33,108 nt of DNA, taken from assembly GCA_016930015.1 (NCBI GenBank), contig JAFGHR010000104.1:1-33108 (forward strand), read 5' to 3'. Both the position numbers and the translations under genes were made by a program. Position 1 is the first letter of the stretch. Every line of letters begins with the position of its first letter. Under the pieces are notes generated by a model that did not search any database, was not told the DNA's origin, and was given only the letters and a program-made list of their open reading frames with translations. Positions 16,855-24,197 of the stretch are shown one piece after another. The stretch comes from Anaerolineae bacterium (GTDB lineage Bacteria > Chloroflexota > Anaerolineae > Aggregatilineales > Aggregatilineaceae).

Positions 16855-17766
16855 CTACAACCGCTCGGCCAGGAACGCCATAATTTCTGACCGCATGGGG
16901 GCGATTTCGTTGTGCTCGGTATCGTAGCGCAGCAGTCGCCACGCGTCCGGCGCACCGGCGGCAGCATAGGCCGCTTTCAGGTCGGCGTCGATACGGTCCA
17001 GGCCAGCCGACGGCGTCAGCGGATCACGATCCCCGGCTAAGCCAAGATGGGCACGCGGCGCGATGAGCGCGTTGATCTGTGAGGCGGTGAAATGCTTAAG
17101 CAGGCTGGGAACATAATAATAAAAGCTGTGTCCGTCCAGGTTGCCCGTTTCGATGAGCGCGTCGTAATCGGTCAGGCAGCAGATATCGACACAGACTTTG
17201 ATACGTGTGTCCAGCGCGGCGATCCACCATGCCATCGTGCTGCCCAGTGATAGGCCGAGCGTGCCAATGCGGCTGGCATCCACATCCGGGCGTTCGCAGA
17301 GGTAGTCCAGCGCCCGCAGGCCGTCATACACCATCATGCCCCATAACACCTGGCCGGTCCATAACATATGTTTAAAGATCGCGCTTTCGGTACGCGTGGC
17401 ACGTTCCCCAAAAGCCCACGCATCGACGCACAGCGCAGCGTATCCTTGTTGAGTCAACGCCTCGGCATAGGGTGGCTGTTGCAGCAAGGGGCGCCCTAAC
17501 AGCAGTTCGTCTTTGCCGAGGGCATAATTATGGCCGTGAGCATGGTGGTACAGGATGGCGGGCAGCGGCTCGGCGTGATCATGCGGGCGCACAAAATACG
17601 CGGGGACCGGTTCGATCCCGTTCAGGTCCAGCACCAGGGTTTCCAGCACGTACAACTCGCGTTCCTCGGTGCTGACGGTGGTAACCGTAATCGGGTGGTG
17701 GCGGTCGGGCAAATCACCTAACAGGGCATAAAGCTGCTGGCGTTGTTGGTCTTGTGACTGTGTCAT
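16855..17766 (-). CDS. Alpha/beta hydrolase (dienelactone hydrolase / acetyl esterase-like)
   Basis: This 303-residue protein has an alpha/beta-hydrolase fold. The nucleophile is Ser173 in GLSLGS, the acid probably Asp246 or Asp248 in AGDRDPLTP, and the base His285 in DTEHNE. The N-terminal YHHAHGHN segment supplies the oxyanion region. There is no signal peptide, so it acts in the cytoplasm on an ester or carbonyl substrate. The acetyl-xylan-esterase or dienelactone-hydrolase branch fits best. AGGAG about 8 nt ahead of the ATG at 17766 supports the start. It is divergent from the M28-like gene, with 142 nt between them, and it stands alone on its strand. The substrate cannot be told from sequence. 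Confidence 0.83.
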   Translation of the reverse strand: MTQSQDQQRQQLYALLGDLPDRHHPITVTTVSTEERELYVLETLVLDLNGIEPVPAYFVRPHDHAEPLPAILYHHAHGHNYALGKDELLLGRPLLQQPPYAEALTQQGYAALCVDAWAFGERATRTESAIFKHMLWTGQVLWGMMVYDGLRALDYLCERPDVDASRIGTLGLSLGSTMAWWIAALDTRIKVCVDICCLTDYDALIETGNLDGHSFYYYVPSLLKHFTASQINALIAPRAHLGLAGDRDPLTPSAGLDRIDADLKAAYAAAGAPDAWRLLRYDTEHNEIAPMRSEIMAFLAERL

Positions 17767-17908
17767 GAGGCAACTCCTGGTTTGTGGCTAAAAAATATCA
17801 CGTGCTCGTAGCCTATATGCGAAGCCGCTTTTGGACAACTTCAAGATGCCTTTTTGCCGCTGTTGCGGCATAATCAAGATACATCGACCCTATACAGCAG
17901 GATAGACG

Positions 17909-19117
17909 ATGAGCAAACAGGCCCAACCCGTCGAGCTTTCTGCCGAGCAGTTAATGGCGCACGTGCAGCACCTCAGTGTTGTGATCGGCCCGCGCCACCC
18001 GACCAGCCGCGCCGAACGTGAAGCCGCTGCTTACATTCACGACGTGATCCGGCAGTTGGATGGCGAATGGGAACTCGTCAACCAGCCGTTTCGCAGCGTG
18101 GACGGCTTCCGCTACCGGATCGCACCGCTGGCCGCACTGACCGGCATAAGTTTACTGTTTGGTTTACGCGGCGACCGGCGCAGCCGTCTGATCAGCGGCC
18201 TGATGTCAATTGGCCTGAGTATGTTAAGCCGTGATGCATTTCTGACGCGTCCGGCAGTCTGGGAAAGCTGGCTGCCACGTGGCGAATCACAGAATGTGAT
18301 CGTGCGCATCCCGCCGCGCGGCGAGTCGAAGCGTCGTTTAGTCTTTGTGGCACACATGGATTCCGGTGTACACCGGGTCACAGCCAGGCCGGGCATTGTC
18401 CAGCAGCTCCCGCGCACGCTGGGCGGGATCACGTTAATGGGGCTGGTCGGCGGCGTGCTGACGGCGCTGTCTGGCCGTAACCGGCATTGGCGATGGCTGC
18501 GGGCGTTGATTGGCTTGAGCGCCTTAGGTGCGGCAGGGCTGGCGGCGGCTGACGAAATGGGGCAGGATATTCAGGGCGCCAACGGCAACGCGTCCGGTAT
18601 GGCCGCGCTGCTGGGACTGGCTGCATTTCTGCACCGTAAACCGTTAGACTCCACCGAAATTGTGCTCGCCTTCACCGGGAGCGCAACGGCGGTTGCGACC
18701 GGGGCCGATGCGCTGGCGACCACTTATGGGGGCGATTGGAAAGATGCGCTGTGGGTCGTGGTAAACAACGTTGGCACGGGGGAATTGTGCTGGGTTACGC
18801 GGCATGGCATCAGCCCATATGCTTACTACCACCCGCATCCTGAAGCCGTCGCGATGATGGAGCGTGTCGCCAATGCCCGGCCCGACCTGGGTATGATGGG
18901 GAAATCCATGCTGACGATGGATGAAATCGCGCTGCTGCGTGACCGGTCGCTGCGCGCGGTCGCGCTGATGGCGTATGACCGTGTGACAGGTTTGATCCCC
19001 AACTGGCGGCAAAACAGTGACACGATCCACGCGATCACGCCCGGAACAGTCGAACGGGCTGCGCATGCCTTGCTGACAGCCGCCCAACAGGTTGACCGGG
19101 ATACCAGGGCATCGTAA
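17909..19117 (+). CDS. Membrane M28-peptidase-like protein lacking most metal ligands
   Basis: This 402-residue protein has the layout of an M28 (aminopeptidase Y-like) zinc peptidase with inserted membrane segments at about residues 70-110 and 170-215. The first metal motif is intact (His149-Met-Asp151). The next positions are degenerate. The usual GANDNASG reads GANGNASG, with Gly226 replacing the bridging Asp. The catalytic Glu-Glu of FTGxEE is Ser258-Ala259. The NLDxxG strand reads NNVGTG, and the terminal His region reads NWRQNSDT. The rest of the reading frame is intact, with an AGGAT-type SD, so the protein is probably made but is not a normal peptidase. It may bind peptides or act as a scaffold. 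It is followed by a shared terminator. Confidence 0.8.
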   Translation: MSKQAQPVELSAEQLMAHVQHLSVVIGPRHPTSRAEREAAAYIHDVIRQLDGEWELVNQPFRSVDGFRYRIAPLAALTGISLLFGLRGDRRSRLISGLMSIGLSMLSRDAFLTRPAVWESWLPRGESQNVIVRIPPRGESKRRLVFVAHMDSGVHRVTARPGIVQQLPRTLGGITLMGLVGGVLTALSGRNRHWRWLRALIGLSALGAAGLAAADEMGQDIQGANGNASGMAALLGLAAFLHRKPLDSTEIVLAFTGSATAVATGADALATTYGGDWKDALWVVVNNVGTGELCWVTRHGISPYAYYHPHPEAVAMMERVANARPDLGMMGKSMLTMDEIALLRDRSLRAVALMAYDRVTGLIPNWRQNSDTIHAITPGTVERAAHALLTAAQQVDRDTRAS

Positions 19118-19140
19118 GCCGCGCCTGGACTCATATGCCA

Positions 19141-19188
19141 GTAAACAAAAAAGCCGGGGAGAGGGTGTTCCCCGGCTTCATCGTTTAC
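19141..19188. terminator. Bidirectional terminator between convergent genes
   Basis: A perfect 10-bp stem (AAGCCGGGGA, 19151-19160, with TCCCCGGCTT, 19169-19178) is enclosed by a further GTAAAC/GTTTAC pair at 19141-19146 and 19183-19188. On the minus strand the stem is followed by a run of six T, so it should end the carbamoyltransferase cassette. On the plus strand it ends the M28-like gene less strongly. Confidence 0.85.
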
Positions 19189-19201
19189 AGGATGGGGGCG
19201 G

Positions 19202-19519
19202 TTACTCGGTCAGGTGTGATGTCTCAGGTGGTGGGGGAGCACTGCGTTCAATGACCGCATACAGCAGCAAAAATACTGTCGTTGCGCCCAAAAAGCCGAC
19301 AGCCGTCCCAAACAATACCAGGAATGACAGGCCCACGATGATCCCGGCCACGACGAACGATGGCATGCCGGTCAGCCCGGCGCAGGCCAGATAGTGAAAT
19401 ATGTGGGCCATCACCCCGCCCATGACCGGCTCTTTGCGGTTGGAGTCGCGTGCGATCTTGATCCCTACCACAACGCCAACAGCCAGCCCGATCACAAAAG
19501 CGATCAGCCAATCTATCAT
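19202..19519 (-). CDS. Small membrane protein, last gene of the carbamoyltransferase cassette
   Basis: This 105-residue protein has an N-terminal hydrophobic helix (IDWLIAFVIGLAVGVVVGI), a short basic loop, and two further hydrophobic segments, ending in a Pro/Glu-rich tail. I do not recognise a named family. AGGAGG lies 8 nt ahead of the ATG, a strong start. It begins 12 nt after the DUF5989 gene on the same strand and ends just before a strong terminator, so it is the last gene of a four-gene message. A role as membrane partner of the carbamoyltransferase cassette is inferred from position only. Confidence 0.75.
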   Translation of the reverse strand: MIDWLIAFVIGLAVGVVVGIKIARDSNRKEPVMGGVMAHIFHYLACAGLTGMPSFVVAGIIVGLSFLVLFGTAVGFLGATTVFLLLYAVIERSAPPPPETSHLTE

Positions 19520-19531
19520 TCGAGTTGCCTC

Positions 19532-19747
19532 CTAGAACAGGGTATAGATCAACGGGCCACCCCCGCTGGCCGATCCCAACACGATCAGCGCCGCAAAAAC
19601 AACCAGCGCAATGATCATCGGGATAAGCCACCACATTTTGGCCGCCCACAAAAACGCGAACAGCTCACCCAAAATGCCCAATCGGGTTCGCATCCCGCTT
19701 AACATACCCGGACGTTTTTTTGTTTCGGAATTGGTTTGTTCAGTCAT
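19532..19747 (-). CDS. DUF5989 family small membrane protein
   Basis: This 71-residue protein has the DUF5989 pattern: a short basic N-terminus, the segment ELFAFLWAAKMWWLIPM and one hydrophobic helix, ending in SGGGPLIYTLF. DUF5989 proteins are known to sit beside NodU-type carbamoyltransferases; their function is unknown. The ATG at 19747 is chosen because the family-like sequence begins there, and the longer frame (to 19870) would overlap the carbamoyltransferase gene. The SD is weak. It follows the carbamoyltransferase stop by 50 nt and is followed 12 nt later by the last membrane gene of the cassette. Confidence 0.85.
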   Translation of the reverse strand: MTEQTNSETKKRPGMLSGMRTRLGILGELFAFLWAAKMWWLIPMIIALVVFAALIVLGSASGGGPLIYTLF

Positions 19748-19797
19748 GATTCGCTTTTTGTTCGTACCTGATAGATTACCGGTTAGTGGTTTGCGTG

Positions 19798-21585
19798 TCA
19801 TTGGCCATTTTTGCCAACCAGGAACGATCCCATCATCAGCCAATCGATTCCACTGTTGCTGAACGTCCACCAGGCATCAGCGGGCGACGAGACAATCGGT
19901 TCGCCGCGCAGGTTAAATGACGTATTGATCAGGATCGGCACACCAGTCGCTTCACCAAAACGGCGCACCAGTTCATAATAACGCGGGTTGGTGTCGCGGT
20001 CGATGGTCTGCAAGCGCCCGGTCCCGCCTTCGTGAGTAGTCGCTTTGGCAACGTCGAGTTTATCTTGTTTGACCGGGCTGACGGCCAGCATAAAGCGCGG
20101 CAGCATCCCGTTTTCGACATCGGGATAGTCAAAATATTCGGCGGCGCGTTCGCTCAGCACGACCGGCGCGAAGGGACGGAACGGTTCGCGGAACTTGATC
20201 TTTGTGTTGACCACGTCCTTCATTTCAGCGCGGCGCGGATCAGCTAAAATGCTGCGGTTCCCCAGCGCGCGCGGTCCCCATTCATACCGTCCCTGGAACA
20301 AGCCGATCACTTTTTGATCGAGGATTTGATCCACCACGCGGTCAAGCAGCACATCATCGTCTTCAACGTGTTCGTAGGGGATACCTTTGCTGTCAAGGAA
20401 CGCGCGAATCTGGTCGTCGGTGAAATCCTGCCCGTAGTACGCATCGGTCATCACCATTTTGCGCGGCTGGCCCAGCACAATGTGATAGGCCCACAGCGCC
20501 GCGCCCAGCGCGCCACCATCATCACCCGCCGCGGGCTGGATGTAAATTTCCTCGAACGGCGTTTCCTGCAAGATTCTGTAATTGGCTACGCTGTTCAATG
20601 CCACGCCGCCCGCCATTACCAGTTTTTTGGCCCCGGTGCGCTCATATAGCGCGTTGCCTATGTTGATCAGCGCTTCTTCGGTGACCACCTGAATACTTCT
20701 GGCGATGTCGGCGTAGTACTGGTTGGCTTTGACGGCTTCGGTTTCGTGCGCCCGGCTGGGATCACTCCGCGCGGTGAAAAATTCCGAGCTGTGAACGCGC
20801 GGGTCACCAAACAGCTTGACAAACTTGTCGTTAAAACTGTGGGTGGGCGAATAGTGATACGAGAAATAATCCATGTTCAGCTCGTAGCTGCCGTCGCTGT
20901 TGAGCGTGATCAACTGCTTCACCTTGTCAACAAAGGTTGGATCGCCATAAGGCGACATGCCCATCACTTTGTATTCACCACTGTTGACGCGAAAGCCCAA
21001 AAACGCCGTGAACGCGGAGTACAGCAAGCCGAGCGAATGGGGGAAACGCTGCTCCCAAAACAGGTCGATCTTGTTCTCACCCTCGCTGTTCCAGGTACCG
21101 CTGGCGCGGCCCATGGTAGTCGTCGTCCACTCGCCCACGCCGTCAATCGTCATCACGGCAGCATCATCATACGGTGACGCAAAAAAGGCGCTCGCCGCGT
21201 GGGACATGTGGTGATCACAAAACAGGATTTGATCAGGGCGCACACCCAACTCCTGCTGGAGCAAGCTCTTGATCCAGAGCTTTTCACTGACATAGGTCGT
21301 GATCGCATCCCGCCAGAAACCCCACGAGCGAGGGAACGTCGCCAGCGAGGTTTGCAAAATACGGCCTACTTTGACCATCGGTTTTTCATAAAAAACCACG
21401 TAGTCCAGGTCCGGCCCCTTGATTCCGCCCCGATCCAGGCAAAACTGGATCGCACGACTGGGGAAACCGCTGTCGTGTTTTTTGCGCGTCAGGCGTTCTT
21501 CCATCGACGCGGCAACGAGTTCGCCATCCCGCAGCAGAGCCGCAGCAGAATCGTGATAGAAGCAGGAGACACCAAGAATATCCAT
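19798..21585 (-). CDS. NodU/TobZ-type O-carbamoyltransferase
   Basis: This 595-residue protein has the two-domain structure of NodU, NovN and TobZ carbamoyltransferases: an N-terminal Kae1-like domain that makes carbamoyl-adenylate from carbamoyl phosphate and ATP, and a C-terminal domain for transfer to a hydroxyl group. Signatures are HDSAAAL at residues 11-17, the metal-binding HHMSHA (His125, His126 and His129), ITIDGVGEW-type and MAGGVALNS motifs, and the C-terminal RYEWGPRALGNRSILADPR. The C-terminus ends with TSFNLRGEPIVSSPADA. The ATG at 21585 follows the previous stop by 2 nt, with GGAGG inside the upstream gene. The acceptor is unknown; surface-glycan carbamoylation is a common role in such cassettes. 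Confidence 0.92.
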   Translation of the reverse strand: MDILGVSCFYHDSAAALLRDGELVAASMEERLTRKKHDSGFPSRAIQFCLDRGGIKGPDLDYVVFYEKPMVKVGRILQTSLATFPRSWGFWRDAITTYVSEKLWIKSLLQQELGVRPDQILFCDHHMSHAASAFFASPYDDAAVMTIDGVGEWTTTTMGRASGTWNSEGENKIDLFWEQRFPHSLGLLYSAFTAFLGFRVNSGEYKVMGMSPYGDPTFVDKVKQLITLNSDGSYELNMDYFSYHYSPTHSFNDKFVKLFGDPRVHSSEFFTARSDPSRAHETEAVKANQYYADIARSIQVVTEEALINIGNALYERTGAKKLVMAGGVALNSVANYRILQETPFEEIYIQPAAGDDGGALGAALWAYHIVLGQPRKMVMTDAYYGQDFTDDQIRAFLDSKGIPYEHVEDDDVLLDRVVDQILDQKVIGLFQGRYEWGPRALGNRSILADPRRAEMKDVVNTKIKFREPFRPFAPVVLSERAAEYFDYPDVENGMLPRFMLAVSPVKQDKLDVAKATTHEGGTGRLQTIDRDTNPRYYELVRRFGEATGVPILINTSFNLRGEPIVSSPADAWWTFSNSGIDWLMMGSFLVGKNGQ

Positions 21586-21587
21586 CG

Positions 21588-21821
21588 TTAGAACTGCCTC
21601 CGTGCATCGTCAAGGGTGGTACTGACCGGTTGGCGCTCCGGCCAGTGGGCACATGATTTACGGATGTGAAGCGGATCGCTCAGCAGGCGGACGCCAATCG
21701 CGAACGGGGCAAAAATAGTGAAATAAAACAGCACCGCAAACAGCCGGGCTTGAAAATCACCAAAAACCTCGCCGACAATGGTCCAGCGATGCCACGCGGC
21801 TTGAAATATGTTTGACACCAT
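21588..21821 (-). CDS. Small SxtJ-like membrane protein
   Basis: This 77-residue protein has one central hydrophobic segment (ARLFAVLFYFTIFAPFAIGV) followed by RLLSDPLHIRK and a charged tail ending in LDDARRQF. The FYFxxxxPFxxxxRLxxDPL pattern is like the C-terminal part of SxtJ-type proteins that accompany carbamoyltransferases. GAGGA 5 nt ahead of the ATG at 21821 fixes the start. The frame open to 21875 overlaps the -10 box and is not used. Its stop lies 2 nt before the carbamoyltransferase ATG, so it is translationally coupled. It may anchor the enzyme to the membrane; no biochemical evidence is visible. Confidence 0.75.
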   Translation of the reverse strand: MVSNIFQAAWHRWTIVGEVFGDFQARLFAVLFYFTIFAPFAIGVRLLSDPLHIRKSCAHWPERQPVSTTLDDARRQF

Positions 21822-21873
21822 GGCTTCCTCAGAGAATGTTCTGCGCCCGGACGGATGCCGGTATGCCGTACAC

Positions 21874-21901
21874 ATTATACTGGGCGGTTTAATGCTGTCA
21901 A
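21874..21901 (-). promoter_or_regulatory. Consensus promoter of the carbamoyltransferase cassette
   Basis: On the minus strand TTGACA (21901-21896) and TATAAT (21879-21874) both match consensus exactly, with a 16-bp spacer. The predicted start is about 45 nt ahead of the first cassette gene. This should be a strong, largely constitutive sigma70-type promoter. Confidence 0.85.
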
Positions 21902-21935
21902 TAGTAGAGCGCGCCCGCGGTTGGTGAAAAAACTC

Positions 21936-21964
21936 TTGTCAAACGTTTGGCCCTATGATATGAT
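21936..21964 (+). promoter_or_regulatory. Promoter of the tRNA-Arg gene
   Basis: TTGTCA (21936-21941) and TATGAT (21959-21964) are separated by 17 bp. Each matches five of six consensus positions. The predicted start is about 12 nt before the tRNA. Confidence 0.75.
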
Positions 21965-21982
21965 CACGAACACTAAAAATTT

Positions 21983-22056
21983 GTGCCTGTAGCTCAGTGG
22001 ATTAGAGCGCTTGTCTACGGAACAAGAGGCCGTGGGTTCGAATCCCTCCAGGCACG
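21983..22056 (+). tRNA. trnR-ACG: tRNA-Arg (anticodon ACG)
   Basis: A full cloverleaf can be drawn: a 7-bp acceptor stem (GTGCCTG with CAGGCAC), a 4-bp D stem GCTC/GAGC, and a 5-bp anticodon stem CTTGT/ACAAG with loop CTACGGA. The anticodon is ACG at 22017-22019 (read as ICG after deamination, for CGN codons). A 5-nt variable loop and the TTCGAAT T-loop complete it. The T stem GTGGG/CCCTC has one U-U mismatch. The discriminator is G, and CCA is not encoded. It stands alone between a promoter and a terminator. Confidence 0.97.
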
Positions 22057-22080
22057 CCTGACGGAAGTCTATCCGAACAT

Positions 22081-22111
22081 AAACCAGCATCAACGCTGGT
22101 TTTTGTTTTTT
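22081..22111 (+). terminator. Intrinsic terminator after tRNA-Arg
   Basis: An 8-bp stem AAACCAGC (22081-22088) / GCTGGTTT (22095-22102) is followed by a T-rich tract with nine more T. It lies 25 nt after the tRNA on the same strand. Confidence 0.9.
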
Positions 22112-22277
22112 CTGCCTTATCCTCGGCTGCCTGTTGGGTTCTGCGGGATAAATCATGCAGATACGCAAACGGGGACAGCAATTCAATCCTTATAATAGCT
22201 CCCTCAACATCAACCACTATTCGTTCGATTATTTCACGCAGCAGTTTTTTCTGCCGCTTACGATCTAACTGTTGATA
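22112..22277 (-). pseudogene. C-terminal remnant of a large serine recombinase
   Basis: The minus-strand frame from 22277, just after a stop codon, reads RKRQKKLLREIIERIVVDV and then IIRIELLSPFAYLHDL. The pattern of a basic KLLREIIERI helix followed by a VxVD-x-EG-x-IxRIEL beta hairpin and PPF-like end is typical of the C-terminus of large serine recombinases carried by integrative elements. No catalytic N-terminal domain or start codon is present; upstream sequence is unrelated. The frame runs on through the tRNA terminator and antisense to the tRNA gene (to about 22002), which is not real protein. It looks like the leftover end of an element once located beside tRNA-Arg. Confidence 0.55.
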
Positions 22278-22569
22278 TCAATACCTTCGCCAAAAATGAG
22301 GCGATAAAGGGGCTTTCGTGGTAAAAGAGAGGATGTTCACTCCAAGAATATCAGATCCCAACCAACAGAAAGCCCATGACCGACATTCTAGCACATTTAC
22401 AATGCCTGGAACCGTACCTGACCAGCACGACCTGTGCCGGCTCCCCTGAAAATAAAGCAAATTGAAAAGGGTCGAACCGGGCATATAACAGCACAAAATC
22501 AGCCGCTCCCTGAATGCCAAGTGAAACGGTAAAGTGATAGATTGTTAAGGGCTTGCGCCCCATAAAACG
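22278..22569. other. Decayed spacer between recombinase remnant and IS110 element
   Basis: No intact gene is seen in these 290 bases. Short frames exist on both strands but lack SD sites and family patterns. A 29-codon plus-strand frame at 22376-22465 begins MTDILAHLQCLEPYLTSTT, which faintly recalls the N-terminus of some DDE transposases (IS4/IS701-like) before running into a stop. That likeness is weak. The stretch is AT-richer than its neighbours and is probably debris from former mobile elements. Confidence 0.4.
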
Positions 22570-22578
22570 ACAACTGGC

Positions 22579-23823
22579 CTAAACTGAAACAGAAGCGGGC
22601 TCAAGGGTGACTTTGAGTCCCAAACCTTCAAGGCGCTTGACTAATCGCCGCTGAACCTGGTCTTCATTGCGTTTGTCAAAGTAGTCACCGCCCAAGTCGA
22701 CATAGTCTGTGCCATCACGCAACATGTGATAAGCACTGACCAAAATCGAACGAGCGACCGCAATTGCTGCCCGTTTCCGCCCACGCCGTGCGGCCAGCCG
22801 CCGATAACGTGCGGACAAATAGGTACCACGAGATGACCTTGCCGCATGAGCGGCCTGGACCAAGGTAACTTTGAGAAAGCGTTTGCCCGGTGATGTACGC
22901 GCAGACTGGTTACGTCCCGCGCGCTCATTCTTGACTGGAGCCAACCCAGCCCATGAAGCGGCATGGGCTGCAGTGGGGAAGCGACTCATATCCGTTCCCA
23001 GTTCAGCCAGGATTACCTGGGCCACGTCGCGACCTACGCCCGGAATAGCATCCAGGCGTTCAAGCTGGTTGTCGTCATTGAGCGGTTCAATCAACCGGTC
23101 AATCTCCGCATTGAGCCACTCGATGCGGTCGTTCAGATCGTCGATATGGCCGAGGTGTAGTTGCAACAACAGGCGGTGATGGTCCTCAATTAACCCGGTC
23201 AAGGCACGTTCCAGTTCGTCGCGCTTGCGGCGTAGCTTGCCTTTGGCTAAATCAGCTAACACGCGAGGGTCTTCGCACCCGTCTACAATCGCCCGCAGCA
23301 TCGCACGGCCTGAAGCCCCCATGACATTGGAGGCAACCGAACCCAGCTTGATATTGGCGTCCTCCAAGACCTTTTGAATACGATTGACTTCGCGTGTACG
23401 TTCCTGAACCAGTTGAATCCGATAGCGAACTAGGTCACGCAAAGCACGCTGTGGCAGGGGCGGAATGAAGCTCCCTTTCAGTAACCCATGCTGCAACAAT
23501 TCCGCAATCCACTGCGCATCTTTCACATCCGTTTTGCGCCCCGGCACAAATTTGATGTGTCTCGCATTCGCCAGCAAGACTTCGCATTCGCTTTCCAAGA
23601 CGTTGTACACCGGCTTCCAATACACACCGGTGCTTTCCATGGCCACATGGGTCACCCCTCCCTCACGCAACCAATTCCTCAGTGCCAACAAATCGTCGGT
23701 CATCGTGCCAAAAGTGCGTAGGTCTTTCTGCCAGTTTCTCTCCAGGCCAGGGATGATCCGGCAAGCCACCACTATCTTCTTATGAACATCCAATCCTGCA
23801 CTTCGTTCAATGATAATGTCCAT
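22579..23823 (-). CDS. IS110 family transposase (DEDD / Tnp20)
   Basis: This 414-residue recombinase catalyses RNA-guided excision and insertion of its element. The N-terminal RuvC-like DEDD catalytic set is complete: Asp12 (GLDVHK), Glu63 (MESTGVYW), Asp99 and Asp102 ([11 protein letters not shown]). A long coiled-coil linker (about residues 125-255) leads to the C-terminal transposase-20 domain, starting [20 protein letters not shown] and continuing with [15 protein letters not shown]. The part often reading ESAGKRKSG in relatives is ERAGRNQSA here. No frameshift or stop interrupts it, so the element may be active. The start is the ATG at 23823 by family alignment; no clear SD is present. 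Confidence 0.93.
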   Translation of the reverse strand: MDIIIERSAGLDVHKKIVVACRIIPGLERNWQKDLRTFGTMTDDLLALRNWLREGGVTHVAMESTGVYWKPVYNVLESECEVLLANARHIKFVPGRKTDVKDAQWIAELLQHGLLKGSFIPPLPQRALRDLVRYRIQLVQERTREVNRIQKVLEDANIKLGSVASNVMGASGRAMLRAIVDGCEDPRVLADLAKGKLRRKRDELERALTGLIEDHHRLLLQLHLGHIDDLNDRIEWLNAEIDRLIEPLNDDNQLERLDAIPGVGRDVAQVILAELGTDMSRFPTAAHAASWAGLAPVKNERAGRNQSARTSPGKRFLKVTLVQAAHAARSSRGTYLSARYRRLAARRGRKRAAIAVARSILVSAYHMLRDGTDYVDLGGDYFDKRNEDQVQRRLVKRLEGLGLKVTLEPASVSV

Positions 23824-23856
23824 CTTGTTCGTACCTCATCATGCTTCGCCTCACAT

Positions 23857-24002
23857 GGGACATCTTGAACCTCGCGTTTGACGTATTCTCCCCTGCGTGC
23901 TGCCCCTTGGGCGCGACATCTTTTGGTGCTCTTGAGGTTCCCGGTCCAACTACTTATCGGACTCGCAGTACCAGCCGAATACACCGACCTCTTGGATGTC
24001 CC
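23857..24002 (-). ncRNA. Candidate IS110 bridge RNA
   Basis: The leader upstream of the IS110 transposase gene contains nested perfect inverted repeats. An outer 8-bp pair, GGGACATC at 23857-23864 and GATGTCCC at 23995-24002, encloses a second 7-bp pair, GAACCTC at 23867-23873 and GAGGTTC at 23934-23940, and a further weaker GGTC/GACC pair at 23943-23946 and 23986-23989. That gives two large loops closed by stems inside a common stem. A further hairpin (GGGTA/TACCC, 24081-24060) lies 5' of it. Position, size and two-loop form match the bridge RNAs of IS110 elements, whose loops pair with target and donor DNA. The structure was drawn by eye, and the guides were not resolved. Confidence 0.5.
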
Positions 24003-24132
24003 TGCCCTCAGCATACCATTTTCATGCTCTTTGCGGTGAGCGTAGATCATGCGGAAGTCGGGTAGCCGACCCGGCATACCCCACAGGATATCCGAACGTA
24101 TGTACATTTCGGCCAGTACAAGCACAACTGAC

Positions 24133-24161
24133 TTGACAAACTTCGCTATATCGTATATGCT
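24133..24161 (+). promoter_or_regulatory. Promoter of the ROK regulator gene
   Basis: A perfect TTGACA at 24133-24138 and TATGCT at 24156-24161 are separated by 17 bp. The -10 box matches four of six positions. The -35 box begins 3 bp past the ACAACTG repeat that marks the IS110 boundary, so the insertion abuts the promoter. Confidence 0.6.
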
Positions 24162-24164
24162 GTC

Positions 24165-24197
24165 GATAACTTATTTCACTCAATGATGAAAGTTATC
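24165..24197 (+). promoter_or_regulatory. Candidate operator overlapping the ROK gene start
   Basis: A perfect 7-bp inverted repeat, GATAACT (24165-24171) and AGTTATC (24191-24197), lies between the -10 box and the second candidate start codon. Its position suits autoregulation by the ROK repressor, but no published ROK site of this sequence is claimed. Confidence 0.4.

Larger units (their letters stand above)
22570..24123 (-). mobile_element. Complete IS110-family insertion sequence
   Basis: A 1.55-kb segment holds a full-length IS110 transposase gene and a leader of about 300 bp. ACAACTG occurs at 22570-22576 and again at 24124-24130, one copy at each edge. This fits insertion at a target whose sequence partly matches the element end, as IS110 elements do; they leave no long terminal inverted repeats. 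The boundaries are inferred from this repeat alone, and may be shifted by a few bases within it. The long non-coding part lies 5' of the transposase gene, as in the IS110 subgroup rather than IS1111. Confidence 0.7.

Noticed and set aside
22002..22111. Continuation of the recombinase-like frame across the tRNA, reading GIRTHGLLFRRQAL
   Set aside because: This is the well-known artefact of translating the antisense strand of a tRNA gene; it was not counted as protein.
22278..22520. 80-codon minus-strand frame
   Set aside because: It has no SD and a Cys/Trp-rich composition, with no homology pattern, in a decayed region.
23772..24125. 117-codon minus-strand frame overlapping the IS110 leader and transposase start
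   Set aside because: It crosses the nested inverted repeats of the leader and the transposase start in another frame; the RNA structure and transposase explain the sequence better.
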